From Paenibacillus sp. FSL R10-2734 (GTDB taxonomy: Bacteria; Bacillota; Bacilli; Paenibacillales; Paenibacillaceae), in NCBI RefSeq assembly GCF_037963865.1, contig NZ_CP150170.1, positions 310,001 to 374,000 on the forward strand: a stretch of 64,000 nt of DNA. The letters are read 5' to 3'. The notes under the pieces are model-generated. The model saw only the letters and a list, made by a program, of their open reading frames with translations, searched no databases and was not told the origin of the DNA. This document shows positions 1 through 7,634 of the stretch, in pieces (the first letter of the stretch is position 1; the number at the start of each line of letters is the position of its first letter). Made by a program: the position numbers and the translations under genes.

Positions 1-84
1 CTTGTCACCTTCACGATACGTATCCTCAGTAATTTGTAATTCCAGATCGTTGATTAATTCTGAGTACTTATATATCCCCTTCAC
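1..84 (-). CDS. MocR/GntR-family regulator, N-terminus only (partial)
   Basis: The minus strand from position 84 reads GTG-AAG-GGG and stays open to the window edge (28 codons). The peptide, starting VKGIYKYSELINDLELQI, looks like the first helix of a GntR winged-helix domain as found in MocR regulators (GntR DNA-binding domain fused to an aminotransferase-like domain). A GGAGG sits 3 nt before the GTG. The gene is divergent from an EamA exporter gene, the arrangement of ycxD-ycxC in Bacillus subtilis, so it probably controls that exporter. Only the first 28 residues are visible, so the MocR assignment rests on context plus a short match. Confidence 0.5.
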   Translation of the reverse strand, partial: MKGIYKYSELINDLELQITEDTYREGDK

Positions 85-102
85 CTTCCTCCGAGACTGA
101 TT

Positions 103-184
103 TGTACCGGTACAGATGAACAATAATTACATTGTAGCACAGCTATTCTAGCCTTAGAATAAAGAGCAGAATAGGACCGGTCCT
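103..184. promoter_or_regulatory. Two ACCGGT-centred palindromes in the divergent intergenic region
   Basis: Two perfect palindromes share the core ACCGGT: TGTACCGGTACA at 103-114 and AGGACCGGTCCT at 173-184. They flank the region between the MocR-like start (84) and the exporter start (216). The first is close to the regulator start and the second is 32 nt before the exporter start. This suits operators of the divergently encoded regulator. The function is inferred. Confidence 0.5.
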
Positions 185-215
185 AAATGCGCGCAACACT
201 TTGGAGGTCTTACTG

Positions 216-1154
216 ATGAATATTTCTTCTACTCAAAAAGCGATAGTAGCTGCTGTCTTGAATGCTGTTATTGTCGGATTTTCTTTTATATTTGTAAAAA
301 TGGCCTTAACCGTCTCTGACCCCTTCGATACGTTAGCTCACCGCTTCACGTTATCTTTCCTTGCCGCTTCGTTATTTACTTTTCCAGGGTGGGGGCGGGT
401 GAAGTTTGGTATATCCAAGGCAGCAGTGGTAATCCCACTTGCTCTACTATACCCATCGTTGTATTTTACGCTTCAGGCGTTTGGACTTCTGCATACAACA
501 TCTGCTGTGGCGGGCATTATTCAGGCGACTATGCCCATCTTCACCATCATTTTGGCAGCGATGTTCTTGAAGGAAACTACGAGCGGCTTCCAGAAGATCT
601 CCACCTTAATCTCGGTTGCAGGCATCATTCTTATCTTTGCCATTCCGGGTGTGAGTATTTCTTCCTCTAGTCTGTGGGGCGTCTTACTCATCCTAATCTC
701 AGCGCTATCCCTTGCCGGTTATAATGTCGCGGCGCGGAAGTTAACACGTACCTGGAGTCCCAAGGAACTCACCTATATGATTACTTTATTCGGCTTTATA
801 TTTTTCAATGGACTGTCGATCATTAAGCATGGTTCGGCGGGAACCTTGAATCAATATTTCACACCTTTTCAGGAGCCTAAATTCATATACTCCATGATCT
901 ATCTCGGCGTACTCTCCTCCCTCGTGACTTCCTCCCTCTCCAACTACGCTTTATCACGGATGGAGGCTTCACGCGTGAGCATCTTCGGCAGTCTTTCGAC
1001 GGTCGTCTCTATTCTTGGCGGTGTACTTCTGCTGAATGAACAGCTGGAATGGTACCATTGGACCGGTACGGTGATGATTATCGCCGGGGTGATCGGAGTG
1101 AATGCGCGGAAGAAGGTAAGGGTTCAAGAAAAGGGCGAGGATGGATCGGAATAG
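216..1154 (+). CDS. EamA/DMT-family membrane exporter
   Basis: This is an integral membrane protein of 312 residues with about ten hydrophobic segments arranged as two EamA repeats, as in drug/metabolite transporters. The second repeat ends with the typical glycine-rich last helix near WTGTVMIIAGVIGV. I chose ATG 216 because GGAGGT at 203-208 lies 7 nt upstream; an in-frame TTG at 201 has no ribosome binding site. The divergent MocR-like gene resembles the ycxC-ycxD pair of Bacillus, so expression is likely regulator-controlled through the ACCGGT palindromes. The substrate (amino acid or other metabolite) cannot be read from sequence. Confidence 0.85.
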   Translation: MNISSTQKAIVAAVLNAVIVGFSFIFVKMALTVSDPFDTLAHRFTLSFLAASLFTFPGWGRVKFGISKAAVVIPLALLYPSLYFTLQAFGLLHTTSAVAGIIQATMPIFTIILAAMFLKETTSGFQKISTLISVAGIILIFAIPGVSISSSSLWGVLLILISALSLAGYNVAARKLTRTWSPKELTYMITLFGFIFFNGLSIIKHGSAGTLNQYFTPFQEPKFIYSMIYLGVLSSLVTSSLSNYALSRMEASRVSIFGSLSTVVSILGGVLLLNEQLEWYHWTGTVMIIAGVIGVNARKKVRVQEKGEDGSE

Positions 1155-1156
1155 AT

Positions 1157-1343
1157 AAACCTGCAAATGTACAGGTATATATACAAAATTCCTCCTCGTT
1201 AAGTCCAAAACCTGCAAATGTACAGGTATAACCTCACTTATGGTTCGAAGGCTTCTTGTGGAGCAAGAATAAATGCAGATTTGCAGGAATTAATGCTTTA
1301 GCCCACCTCGCATCTTTTAAAAATGTACTTTTGCAGGTTTATA
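1157..1343. repeat. Cluster of four CCTGCAAA short repeats, two direct and two inverted
   Basis: A 23-bp unit with core CCTGCAAATGTACAGG occurs identically at 1157-1179 and 1208-1230. Two inverted, diverged copies follow at about 1271-1288 (TGCAGATTTGCAGG) and 1320-1343 (TGTACTTTTGCAGG). The unit is itself an imperfect inverted repeat (CCTG/CAGG ends). The cluster lies between convergent genes, so it is more likely a dispersed intergenic repeat or structured 3' RNA than an operator. Confidence 0.75.
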
Positions 1344-1370
1344 CCCTTGATCGATCCTTACATCTACGAA

Positions 1371-1398
1371 AAAAAGACACCCCGCGAGGTGTCTTTTT
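1371..1398. terminator. Bidirectional terminator
   Basis: Stem AAAAAGACACC / GGTGTCTTTTT with a 6-nt loop, symmetrical so that T-runs occur on both strands. It serves the exporter gene and the convergent secreted-protein gene. Confidence 0.9.
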
Positions 1399-1449
1399 CC
1401 TTTCCCTTTTCAATCTCTCTATTCTGTAAGAAACCGTGCTCTATATCTG

Positions 1450-2112
1450 TTACTTTGCCGTTTCTAACTCCTTGATCTTCTCTTTATATTGATCCAACAG
1501 TTTAGTCAAAGCTTCCTTAATCACAGTGGCATCTTTGGTTTTAGCTGCACTATTCAGATTCTCTTGGGCTTTGAAGAAGGCTTTATCAGCCTCACTAAGT
1601 TCTTGAAGTGAAATCGTAGCTTCAGTCGCTTCTACAGACGCAATTGTATCTACAGCTGTAATTGAAGAAGACATAGCACTATCCATGTTCTTATCTTCGG
1701 GTAATTGTATATCAACACTGCGACCAGCTTCAATATAACTCACGGGCAGTGCTTCGGCGGATACAATATTTTTCGTAAATATAGCTCCCTCCGCCTGCTC
1801 AGAAGGTACTACTTCGGAAACCGCGGTTATACTAAACCCAGCAGCTTTATAATATTGATCTAAAGTCTTCTTCCAGTCTTCTAGCGTATTCGGCGCGTAA
1901 GTTTTAGCCAGTTCAAGGGGATCTGTCCAATCAAGGATTGTTACTTTAGTATCCATTGATCCTTTAGATGCTGAAGTAAGTACGGCTGCTGCTGTTGTTT
2001 TCGCATTTTGATCTTTAGCTCCACTAGCTGCGTTTACTGCAGTCGGTGCGGCAACTGCGGACACCAGTAGGGCGGACAACGCTAACTTTTTAAATAACAT
2101 CTGCTGATTCAT
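1450..2112 (-). CDS. Secreted protein of unknown function
   Basis: 220 residues. The N-terminus MNQQMLFKKLALSALLVSAV plus the following APTAVNAAS is a clear Sec signal peptide with an A-x-A type cleavage site near residue 28. The mature part is acidic, with a central beta-rich-looking section and a C-terminal charged helix of about 60 residues (LSEADKAFFKAQENLNSAAK, then lysine/glutamate-rich). I chose ATG 2112 because AGGAG lies about 10 nt upstream and the signal peptide starts there; an upstream in-frame ATG at 2214 has no matching signal. No catalytic motif is recognisable. Monocistronic, divergent from the two-component system and ended by the shared terminator at 1371-1398. Confidence 0.7.
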   Translation of the reverse strand: MNQQMLFKKLALSALLVSAVAAPTAVNAASGAKDQNAKTTAAAVLTSASKGSMDTKVTILDWTDPLELAKTYAPNTLEDWKKTLDQYYKAAGFSITAVSEVVPSEQAEGAIFTKNIVSAEALPVSYIEAGRSVDIQLPEDKNMDSAMSSSITAVDTIASVEATEATISLQELSEADKAFFKAQENLNSAAKTKDATVIKEALTKLLDQYKEKIKELETAK

Positions 2113-2271
2113 AAATACAACACTCCTCGTCGATTCGAATGATCTTACAAGTCCAAGCTTACAAAATGGGTGTGGCATAACATTGGTTAATTTGTGGAAA
2201 AACGATGGCAGCACCCTCTACCCACCTCTGGATTGATATAATTGTAGAAGAATAATCTGGAGGTTACCGAA

Positions 2272-3012
2272 ATGAATACCAACTATCTCATTGCCGTAGT
2301 AGACGATGATCAACATATACGTAATCTTGTAGAAGCATATTTACAAAAAGAAAATTACCGCACGATCGGCCTTGGCAGCGCTGAGGAAGCATGGACCTTA
2401 TGGCAGACAAGCCCACCGGATATGTGGGTGCTCGACGTTATGCTGCCCGGCATGGACGGGTACGAATTTTGTCGGCGAATTCGTAATGAAGCCGAAGTGC
2501 CAATCATTATGATCTCTGCAAGAGACAATGAAGTGGATAAAATATTAGGCTTGGAGCTTGGCAGTGATGATTATCTGGTCAAGCCATTTAGCCCTCGAGA
2601 GCTAGTTGCTCGCATTAAACGCCAGTTACAACGGTGGTATAAAATGAGTAATCTAGTAGAACCCGCAAGTAGTAGTCCACAAACACCAACACATATTTCA
2701 GTTAGCCATCTACAGTTATTACTGGAGGACAGACGTGTGTTCTGGCATGGAAAGGAGATTGACCTCACCAGCAAAGAATTCACCCTTCTAAAAGTATTCG
2801 CAGCTTCTCCCAACCGCGCATTTACAAGAGATGAGCTACTAACCCATGTTTGGGGAGATGACTATTTCGGGAGCGATCGTGCCGTGGACCATTTAATTAA
2901 ACGAATGCGGAAAAAGCTAGATCTGCTGCCGATTGAAGCCGTATGGGGACATGGCTATCGCATGCGTATTGAGGAGGGAGTGGAGATCGATGAAGCTAGC
3001 ACATCAGATTAA
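2272..3012 (+). CDS. OmpR/PhoB-family response regulator
   Basis: 246 residues. The receiver domain (about 5-120) has the acidic pair D11/D12, phosphoacceptor D55 in LDVMLPG, S82 and K104 in LVKPF. The winged-helix DNA-binding domain (about 138-233) has the family signatures LTSKEFTLLKVFA and RAVDHLIKRMRKKL. ATG 2272 has GGAGG 8 nt upstream. It overlaps the following histidine kinase gene by 23 nt, so the two are translationally coupled. Targets are unknown; the neighbouring secreted protein, RclA-type reductase and MATE exporter are possible candidates by proximity only. Confidence 0.95.
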   Translation: MNTNYLIAVVDDDQHIRNLVEAYLQKENYRTIGLGSAEEAWTLWQTSPPDMWVLDVMLPGMDGYEFCRRIRNEAEVPIIMISARDNEVDKILGLELGSDDYLVKPFSPRELVARIKRQLQRWYKMSNLVEPASSSPQTPTHISVSHLQLLLEDRRVFWHGKEIDLTSKEFTLLKVFAASPNRAFTRDELLTHVWGDDYFGSDRAVDHLIKRMRKKLDLLPIEAVWGHGYRMRIEEGVEIDEASTSD

Positions 3013-4354
3013 TTTAGCTTTTAGCATTGCCTTGGTACTGCTCCTTTCTATTACCGCTGTTGTGATCCATTTTGTGCTGCTCAATCATTTTGTTGGAACA
3101 CAAAAGGCAGAGTTACAAACCATCAGCTCTGCCATGTCAGCCACTATGATTCAGGGGAACACATACATGGGCGACATTGGAACTGAACTCCATGCGTTAC
3201 CCGCGATCATTCCTTCTGTAGGCAGTGCAAGCGTGGAGGCTGTTCTCACCGATGAGACAGGCAAAGTCTTGTCCACCTCACCAAAGATGAGTGCAATCGC
3301 AATAGACTCCAATGCTCAGTTTGTCACAGGCCAAACCTCTGATCTCCAGAGCATTTGGAATGGAACAGATACAAGGTATATAACTGAAGTGAAGGCTACG
3401 CCGATGGGCACGCTAACTCTGCTTACACCTATGAGCGCAGTCACAACAATTGAACAAGCTTTGTTCAAAAGATTACTCATCGTTTTCGCTGCTGCAGGCG
3501 CATTTATGTTCCTGTTTGGTCTTTTTATCACGAAAAAGCTAATCCAGCCTCTTATGAAGCTGCAGCAAGAGCTAAAAAAGGTAAAGGAACGCCACTTCTC
3601 AGAGGTTAAGCTGATCAAAGCTGGTGGAGAGATTGGCGCAGTTGCGCAATCGGTATATGACATGGCTGGTGAGTTGAATCGATTTAACCATGTGCAGAAG
3701 CAATTTTTTCAGAATGCCTCTCATGAATTAAAGACTCCACTAATGTCTATCTCTGGTTATGCTGAAGGGATCAAGGATGGAATCTTCGAAGGGGAAAGCA
3801 TCGATAAAGGTCTGGATATTATTATGAGTGAGAGCGGTCGTCTGAAGAAACTAGTTACGGAAATGACCTTGCTTGCGAAGCTAGATAGTGAAGAAGATAT
3901 ATTTAGAACTAGCGAGATCTCTCTCGACGATTTAGTCGTAGAAACGGTTGAACGCATGAACCCTCTTTTGATGAAAAAAGGGCTGACCCTACATGTATCT
4001 TACGATGATTGCGAGTCACTCCTGGTCCGGGCCGATAGAGATAAGCTGTTGCAAGCACTTCTTAATGTTGTTTCCAATGCAACTCGTTATGCAGACCAGC
4101 ATATCTACATTCATGCTTCGATTAAAGAGGGCCAGGTTCTGCTATCCGTTAGCGATGATGGCCCTGGTATTTCAGAGGATCTGCTTCCCTACCTGTTTCA
4201 CCGATTTGTAAAAGGAAAGGATGGCGAATCAGGACTAGGACTAGCCATATCCCGTGCGATCGTCGAGCGCTCCGGAGGTCTGATCACAGCGGGGAATCGT
4301 AAGAATGGCGGTGCAGTAATCACCATGGGATTCCCTGCGCTCTCTCCTACCTAG
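2990..4354 (+). CDS. Membrane sensor histidine kinase
   Basis: 454 residues. TM1 about 8-31, an extracytoplasmic sensor of about 130 residues, TM2 about 161-181, then HAMP (about 183-235). The HisKA H-box is FFQNASHELKTPL with His245. The ATPase domain shows the N-box LNVVSNATRYA, G1 DDGPGI and G2 GLGLAI. I chose ATG 2990 because it gives a normal short cytoplasmic N-terminus and sits behind a GGAG-rich stretch at the end of the regulator gene; a longer in-frame extension lacks a site. Cognate partner of the overlapping OmpR-type regulator. The signal is unknown. Confidence 0.93.
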   Translation: MKLAHQINLAFSIALVLLLSITAVVIHFVLLNHFVGTQKAELQTISSAMSATMIQGNTYMGDIGTELHALPAIIPSVGSASVEAVLTDETGKVLSTSPKMSAIAIDSNAQFVTGQTSDLQSIWNGTDTRYITEVKATPMGTLTLLTPMSAVTTIEQALFKRLLIVFAAAGAFMFLFGLFITKKLIQPLMKLQQELKKVKERHFSEVKLIKAGGEIGAVAQSVYDMAGELNRFNHVQKQFFQNASHELKTPLMSISGYAEGIKDGIFEGESIDKGLDIIMSESGRLKKLVTEMTLLAKLDSEEDIFRTSEISLDDLVVETVERMNPLLMKKGLTLHVSYDDCESLLVRADRDKLLQALLNVVSNATRYADQHIYIHASIKEGQVLLSVSDDGPGISEDLLPYLFHRFVKGKDGESGLGLAISRAIVERSGGLITAGNRKNGGAVITMGFPALSPT

Positions 4355-4379
4355 ATCTCCTTTAGAGGAGATCTCTTTT
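4354..4379 (+). terminator. Terminator after the two-component operon
   Basis: Stem GATCTCC / GGAGATC around TTTAGA (4354-4373), followed by CTTTT. Confidence 0.7.
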
Positions 4380-4497
4380 CTAGTCACCAATCTTCTTATC
4401 ATTCGTTTAATGACCTTCGGATTTAGGGTAATAATAAAGTAACTTGCTAATTCCCAGCAAAATCAAGAACATCCTGAATGAACCGGAGGTATTAAAA

Positions 4498-5838
4498 ATG
4501 AACAAGTTCGACGCTATTATTATAGGTTTCGGTAAAGGTGGAAAGACTCTTGCCACAGAACTAGCTAATCGAAAATGGAAAGTAGCAGTGATTGAACGAT
4601 CTAAAGAAATGTACGGTGGAACTTGTATTAACATCGCCTGTATCCCTACGAAATCCTTAGCTTATCAAGCCCATCAAGGCAAAGATTATGTAGAAGCGGT
4701 CCATAATAAGGATCAGCTTATTTCAGCTCTACGCCAGAAAAATTACGATAATCTAAATCAGAATGAAAATATAGAGATCATCAATGGAGAAGCTTCGTTC
4801 TTATCGGATCACGAAATTCAAGTGAAGGATGCCGGGGAAACGCGGATCGTAGCAGCCGACAAGATCTTCATTAATACAGGTGCTGAGACCATCATCCCTA
4901 CTATTGACGGGATACAAAATAGTAAATTCGTCTATACCAGCACGTCAATTATGGATCTTAAGGAACTCCCAACTAAACTAGCCATCATTGGAGGTGGTTA
5001 TATCGGTTTGGAATTCGCTTCGATTTACAGTCAATTCGGTTCACAGGTTACAGTGCTGGAGGGTTCCTCGAGATTCATTCCTAAAGAAGATCGAGATGTC
5101 GCAGACGCCGTGCTCCAAACCTTTACCAAAAAGAACATTGCGGTCAAACTGAATGCTAAGGTTACAGGACTGAAGGACGTAAGTGATGGAACAGTCATCT
5201 CCTTTACTATAGATGGTGCTGTGCAAGAGTTGAAAGTCGATGCTGTTCTGGTTGCTACAGGTAGAAAACCAAACACCCAGGGATTAAATTTAGAAGCAGC
5301 CGGTGTCGAAGTGACAGATCGGGGCGCCATTAAGGTGGACTCTACCCTTAGAACTACCGTTCCCCATATATGGGCACTCGGCGATGTGAAGGGCGGATTA
5401 CAGTTTACCTATATCTCATTAGATGATTATAGAATTGTACGAAATGATCTCTTCGGCGATCATTCCCATACCGCAAAGGACCGCGACGTTGTTCCATACA
5501 GCGTATTCATTGATCCCCCGCTCTCCAGAGTAGGATTAAGTGAAGAAGCAGCAGCCGAACAAGGACTAGAAATTAAAGTGGCTAAATTGCCTACAGCAGC
5601 TATTCCACGCGCCCGCCTAATCAATGAAACCGAAGGCTTCCTGAAAGCAATCGTGGATGCAAAAACCAATAAAATTCTGGGAGCTACATTGTACTGTGCG
5701 GAGTCCAGTGAAGTCATTAACATCGTGAGTATGGCTATACAAACAGGGCAAAGCTTCACTTTTTTGAGAGATCATATCTTTACTCACCCTACGATGAGCG
5801 AAGCCCTAAATGATTTGTTCGCACAAATCAAAGAATAG
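4498..5838 (+). CDS. rclA: RclA/HypR-type flavin disulfide reductase (probable hypothiocyanous acid reductase)
   Basis: 446 residues of the pyridine nucleotide-disulfide oxidoreductase family. The FAD-binding start MNKFDAIIIGFGKGGKTLA and active site GGTCINIACIPTKS, with Cys43 and Cys48 spaced CxxxxC, closely resemble RclA. Established knowledge: RclA, HypR and MerA-like enzymes reduce HOSCN and protect against reactive chlorine or copper stress using NAD(P)H. The NAD-binding glycine loop GGGYIGLE, the second FAD motif ALGDVKGG and the C-terminal dimerisation domain ending HPTMSEAL are intact. ATG 4498 has CGGAGGT 7-8 nt upstream. Monocistronic, with a terminator on both sides. Substrate identity is inferred from family resemblance. 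Confidence 0.85.
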   Translation: MNKFDAIIIGFGKGGKTLATELANRKWKVAVIERSKEMYGGTCINIACIPTKSLAYQAHQGKDYVEAVHNKDQLISALRQKNYDNLNQNENIEIINGEASFLSDHEIQVKDAGETRIVAADKIFINTGAETIIPTIDGIQNSKFVYTSTSIMDLKELPTKLAIIGGGYIGLEFASIYSQFGSQVTVLEGSSRFIPKEDRDVADAVLQTFTKKNIAVKLNAKVTGLKDVSDGTVISFTIDGAVQELKVDAVLVATGRKPNTQGLNLEAAGVEVTDRGAIKVDSTLRTTVPHIWALGDVKGGLQFTYISLDDYRIVRNDLFGDHSHTAKDRDVVPYSVFIDPPLSRVGLSEEAAAEQGLEIKVAKLPTAAIPRARLINETEGFLKAIVDAKTNKILGATLYCAESSEVINIVSMAIQTGQSFTFLRDHIFTHPTMSEALNDLFAQIKE

Positions 5839-5865
5839 CGAAACAAATTACATGTAGAACAAACA

Positions 5866-5890
5866 AAAAGACACCCGGCGGGTGTCTTTT
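5866..5890. terminator. Bidirectional terminator
   Basis: Stem AAAAGACACCC / GGGTGTCTTTT around GGC, between the convergent rclA and MATE genes. Same GACACC/GGTGTC core as several other terminators in the window. Confidence 0.9.
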
Positions 5891-5897
5891 ACTTTTA

Positions 5898-7292
5898 CTA
5901 TATGACGCGATGCTGAACCCACTTCTTGCCCATAAAGCGCCGGAGGAATATAAATCCTCTAATTCCCCACTCACAGTTCATAGCTAACCAAACCCCAAGA
6001 AGACCGAAATTCAGAACAATACCTAAGATGTACCCGAGCACTACGCGGAACAACCACATAGTCAGCATCGAAACCATGGATGTAAACTTGGAATCACCCG
6101 CTGCTCTAAGCGCTGATGGTGTAATGAAGCTAATTGACCACAGTGGTATTTGCACGATTGTATTGATGAGTACAATCATGAATATATCTCCCACAATCTC
6201 GGCAGGTGGATGGAACATGGACACTATTGGATGGAAGAAAGGCATAACCAACAATCCCATCAACAGAAAGGAAAGGGACGCTGCTACGAGAAACGATTTA
6301 ATAAATTTCCGAGCATCCTTAACGTTGTTATTCCCCATACACTGTCCGACTACTGTAATAATCGTCAACGACAGCGCATTAGCCGGAATTTGCATAATCC
6401 ACGCAAAGGAAGAAGCGATAGCATTGGTCGCAAGCGCGTAGGTACCGAGACTGACAATAAAGATTTGTGTCAGAATCTTACCACCATTAAAGAACATCTG
6501 CTCCGCCGCAAATGGCATACCAATAGACATTATTTTTTTGAACATGGAAAATTGGATAACCAATAAGTCACGAATTCGAATATGCAGTTCATTGTCCATC
6601 CGGAACAGATAATACAGTGCACATATCGCTCCCAAATACCTAGCTATATTTATAGAAATGGTCATTCCCAGAACGCCCATATGCAAAAGGTTAATAAATA
6701 CGAGATTCAAGAGGACGTAAACTAAATTCATAATTAGCGATAGCGCAAGCGAGGCTCTCGTCCTTCCTATTCCACGAAGAGCACCACACACTGCCTCTAC
6801 CACAGCTATACCAAGATAGGAGATACAGCTCCCGATCAAATAGATTCGGGCATTGTGCATAACCTCCGGTGAGGCCGATCCAAATAGTAAGTTCAACAGT
6901 GGATTATGAAAAAGAATACCAAACATACCAATAGAAAATGCCATAAGGGAAACTGATGAAGTAGCACCTGCGGCAGCTTTTGACACCATAAGGCCATTAC
7001 CGCTTCCTTTATACTGCGCTACGACAACCGTCCCACCTGTTGATACCGCGATAAACACACTAATGAGAAAAAGATTAAGGGAATCAATCATATTCACAGC
7101 ACTGATAGCTGCCACACCCGACGAGCTGATCATGGCAGTATTCATTAGATTTAGCCCCACTATAAAGGCCTGATCCACCAGAACTGGGATGAATAAAGCA
7201 ATGATATGGCGATAATCTAACGTATCACCTGAAAAATATTTCTCAAGAAACCGCACACTTCGCTTCGTATTTACATTTACATTAGGCTCCAT
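5898..7292 (-). CDS. MATE-family efflux transporter
   Basis: 464 residues with about 12 membrane segments in two related halves, starting after a 30-residue basic cytoplasmic N-terminus. Family signs include the helix-1 region FIPVLVDQAFIVGLNLMNTAM, the early loop with VVVAQYKGSG, and the second-half VVGQCMGNNN. Proteins of this family export cationic drugs or metabolites in exchange for Na+ or H+. ATG 7292 is preceded only by a weak AAGAAGTGAAG site. Monocistronic. The substrate is not predictable. Confidence 0.88.
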   Translation of the reverse strand: MEPNVNVNTKRSVRFLEKYFSGDTLDYRHIIALFIPVLVDQAFIVGLNLMNTAMISSSGVAAISAVNMIDSLNLFLISVFIAVSTGGTVVVAQYKGSGNGLMVSKAAAGATSSVSLMAFSIGMFGILFHNPLLNLLFGSASPEVMHNARIYLIGSCISYLGIAVVEAVCGALRGIGRTRASLALSLIMNLVYVLLNLVFINLLHMGVLGMTISINIARYLGAICALYYLFRMDNELHIRIRDLLVIQFSMFKKIMSIGMPFAAEQMFFNGGKILTQIFIVSLGTYALATNAIASSFAWIMQIPANALSLTIITVVGQCMGNNNVKDARKFIKSFLVAASLSFLLMGLLVMPFFHPIVSMFHPPAEIVGDIFMIVLINTIVQIPLWSISFITPSALRAAGDSKFTSMVSMLTMWLFRVVLGYILGIVLNFGLLGVWLAMNCEWGIRGFIFLRRFMGKKWVQHRVI

Positions 7293-7350
7293 CTTCGCTT
7301 CACTTCTTTTACATTAGAGTTATCCAAATTTGAAATATCCGTACAAATAG

Positions 7351-7375
7351 AAAAAGGCTCTTCAGGTTGAAGAGC
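7351..7375 (-). terminator. Terminator after tRNA-Leu
   Basis: Stem GCTCTTCA / TGAAGAGC with a 3-nt loop (7357-7375), followed on the minus strand by five Ts (7355-7351). It lies 38 nt after the tRNA 3' end. Confidence 0.75.
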
Positions 7376-7412
7376 AATTCGAAAGTACAGCTAATTTATA
7401 TGCACTAAGATA

Positions 7413-7496
<84 letters not shown>

Positions 7497-7572
7497 ACAA
7501 ATATAAACCAATCATGCAGTGCAGAATTTAAATTACCATGATTTCATAGAAAGAGCAATAGCAAAATTAATA

Positions 7573-7618
7573 AAAAAGTGTATCGATGCCCTCTCATAAA
7601 GACATCGACACACTTTTT
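7573..7618 (-). terminator. Terminator of the SLH-nucleotidase gene
   Basis: Long stem AAAAAGTGTATCGATG / CATCGACACACTTTTT with one mismatch, 17 nt after the stop codon; T-runs are available on both strands. Confidence 0.85.
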
Positions 7619-7634
7619 CTATAGAATCGTCAAA

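Noticed and set aside
2571..2813. Long antisense open frames inside regulator, kinase, nucleotidase and other genes
   Set aside because: They lie opposite well-supported genes, have no ribosome binding sites and no recognisable domains.
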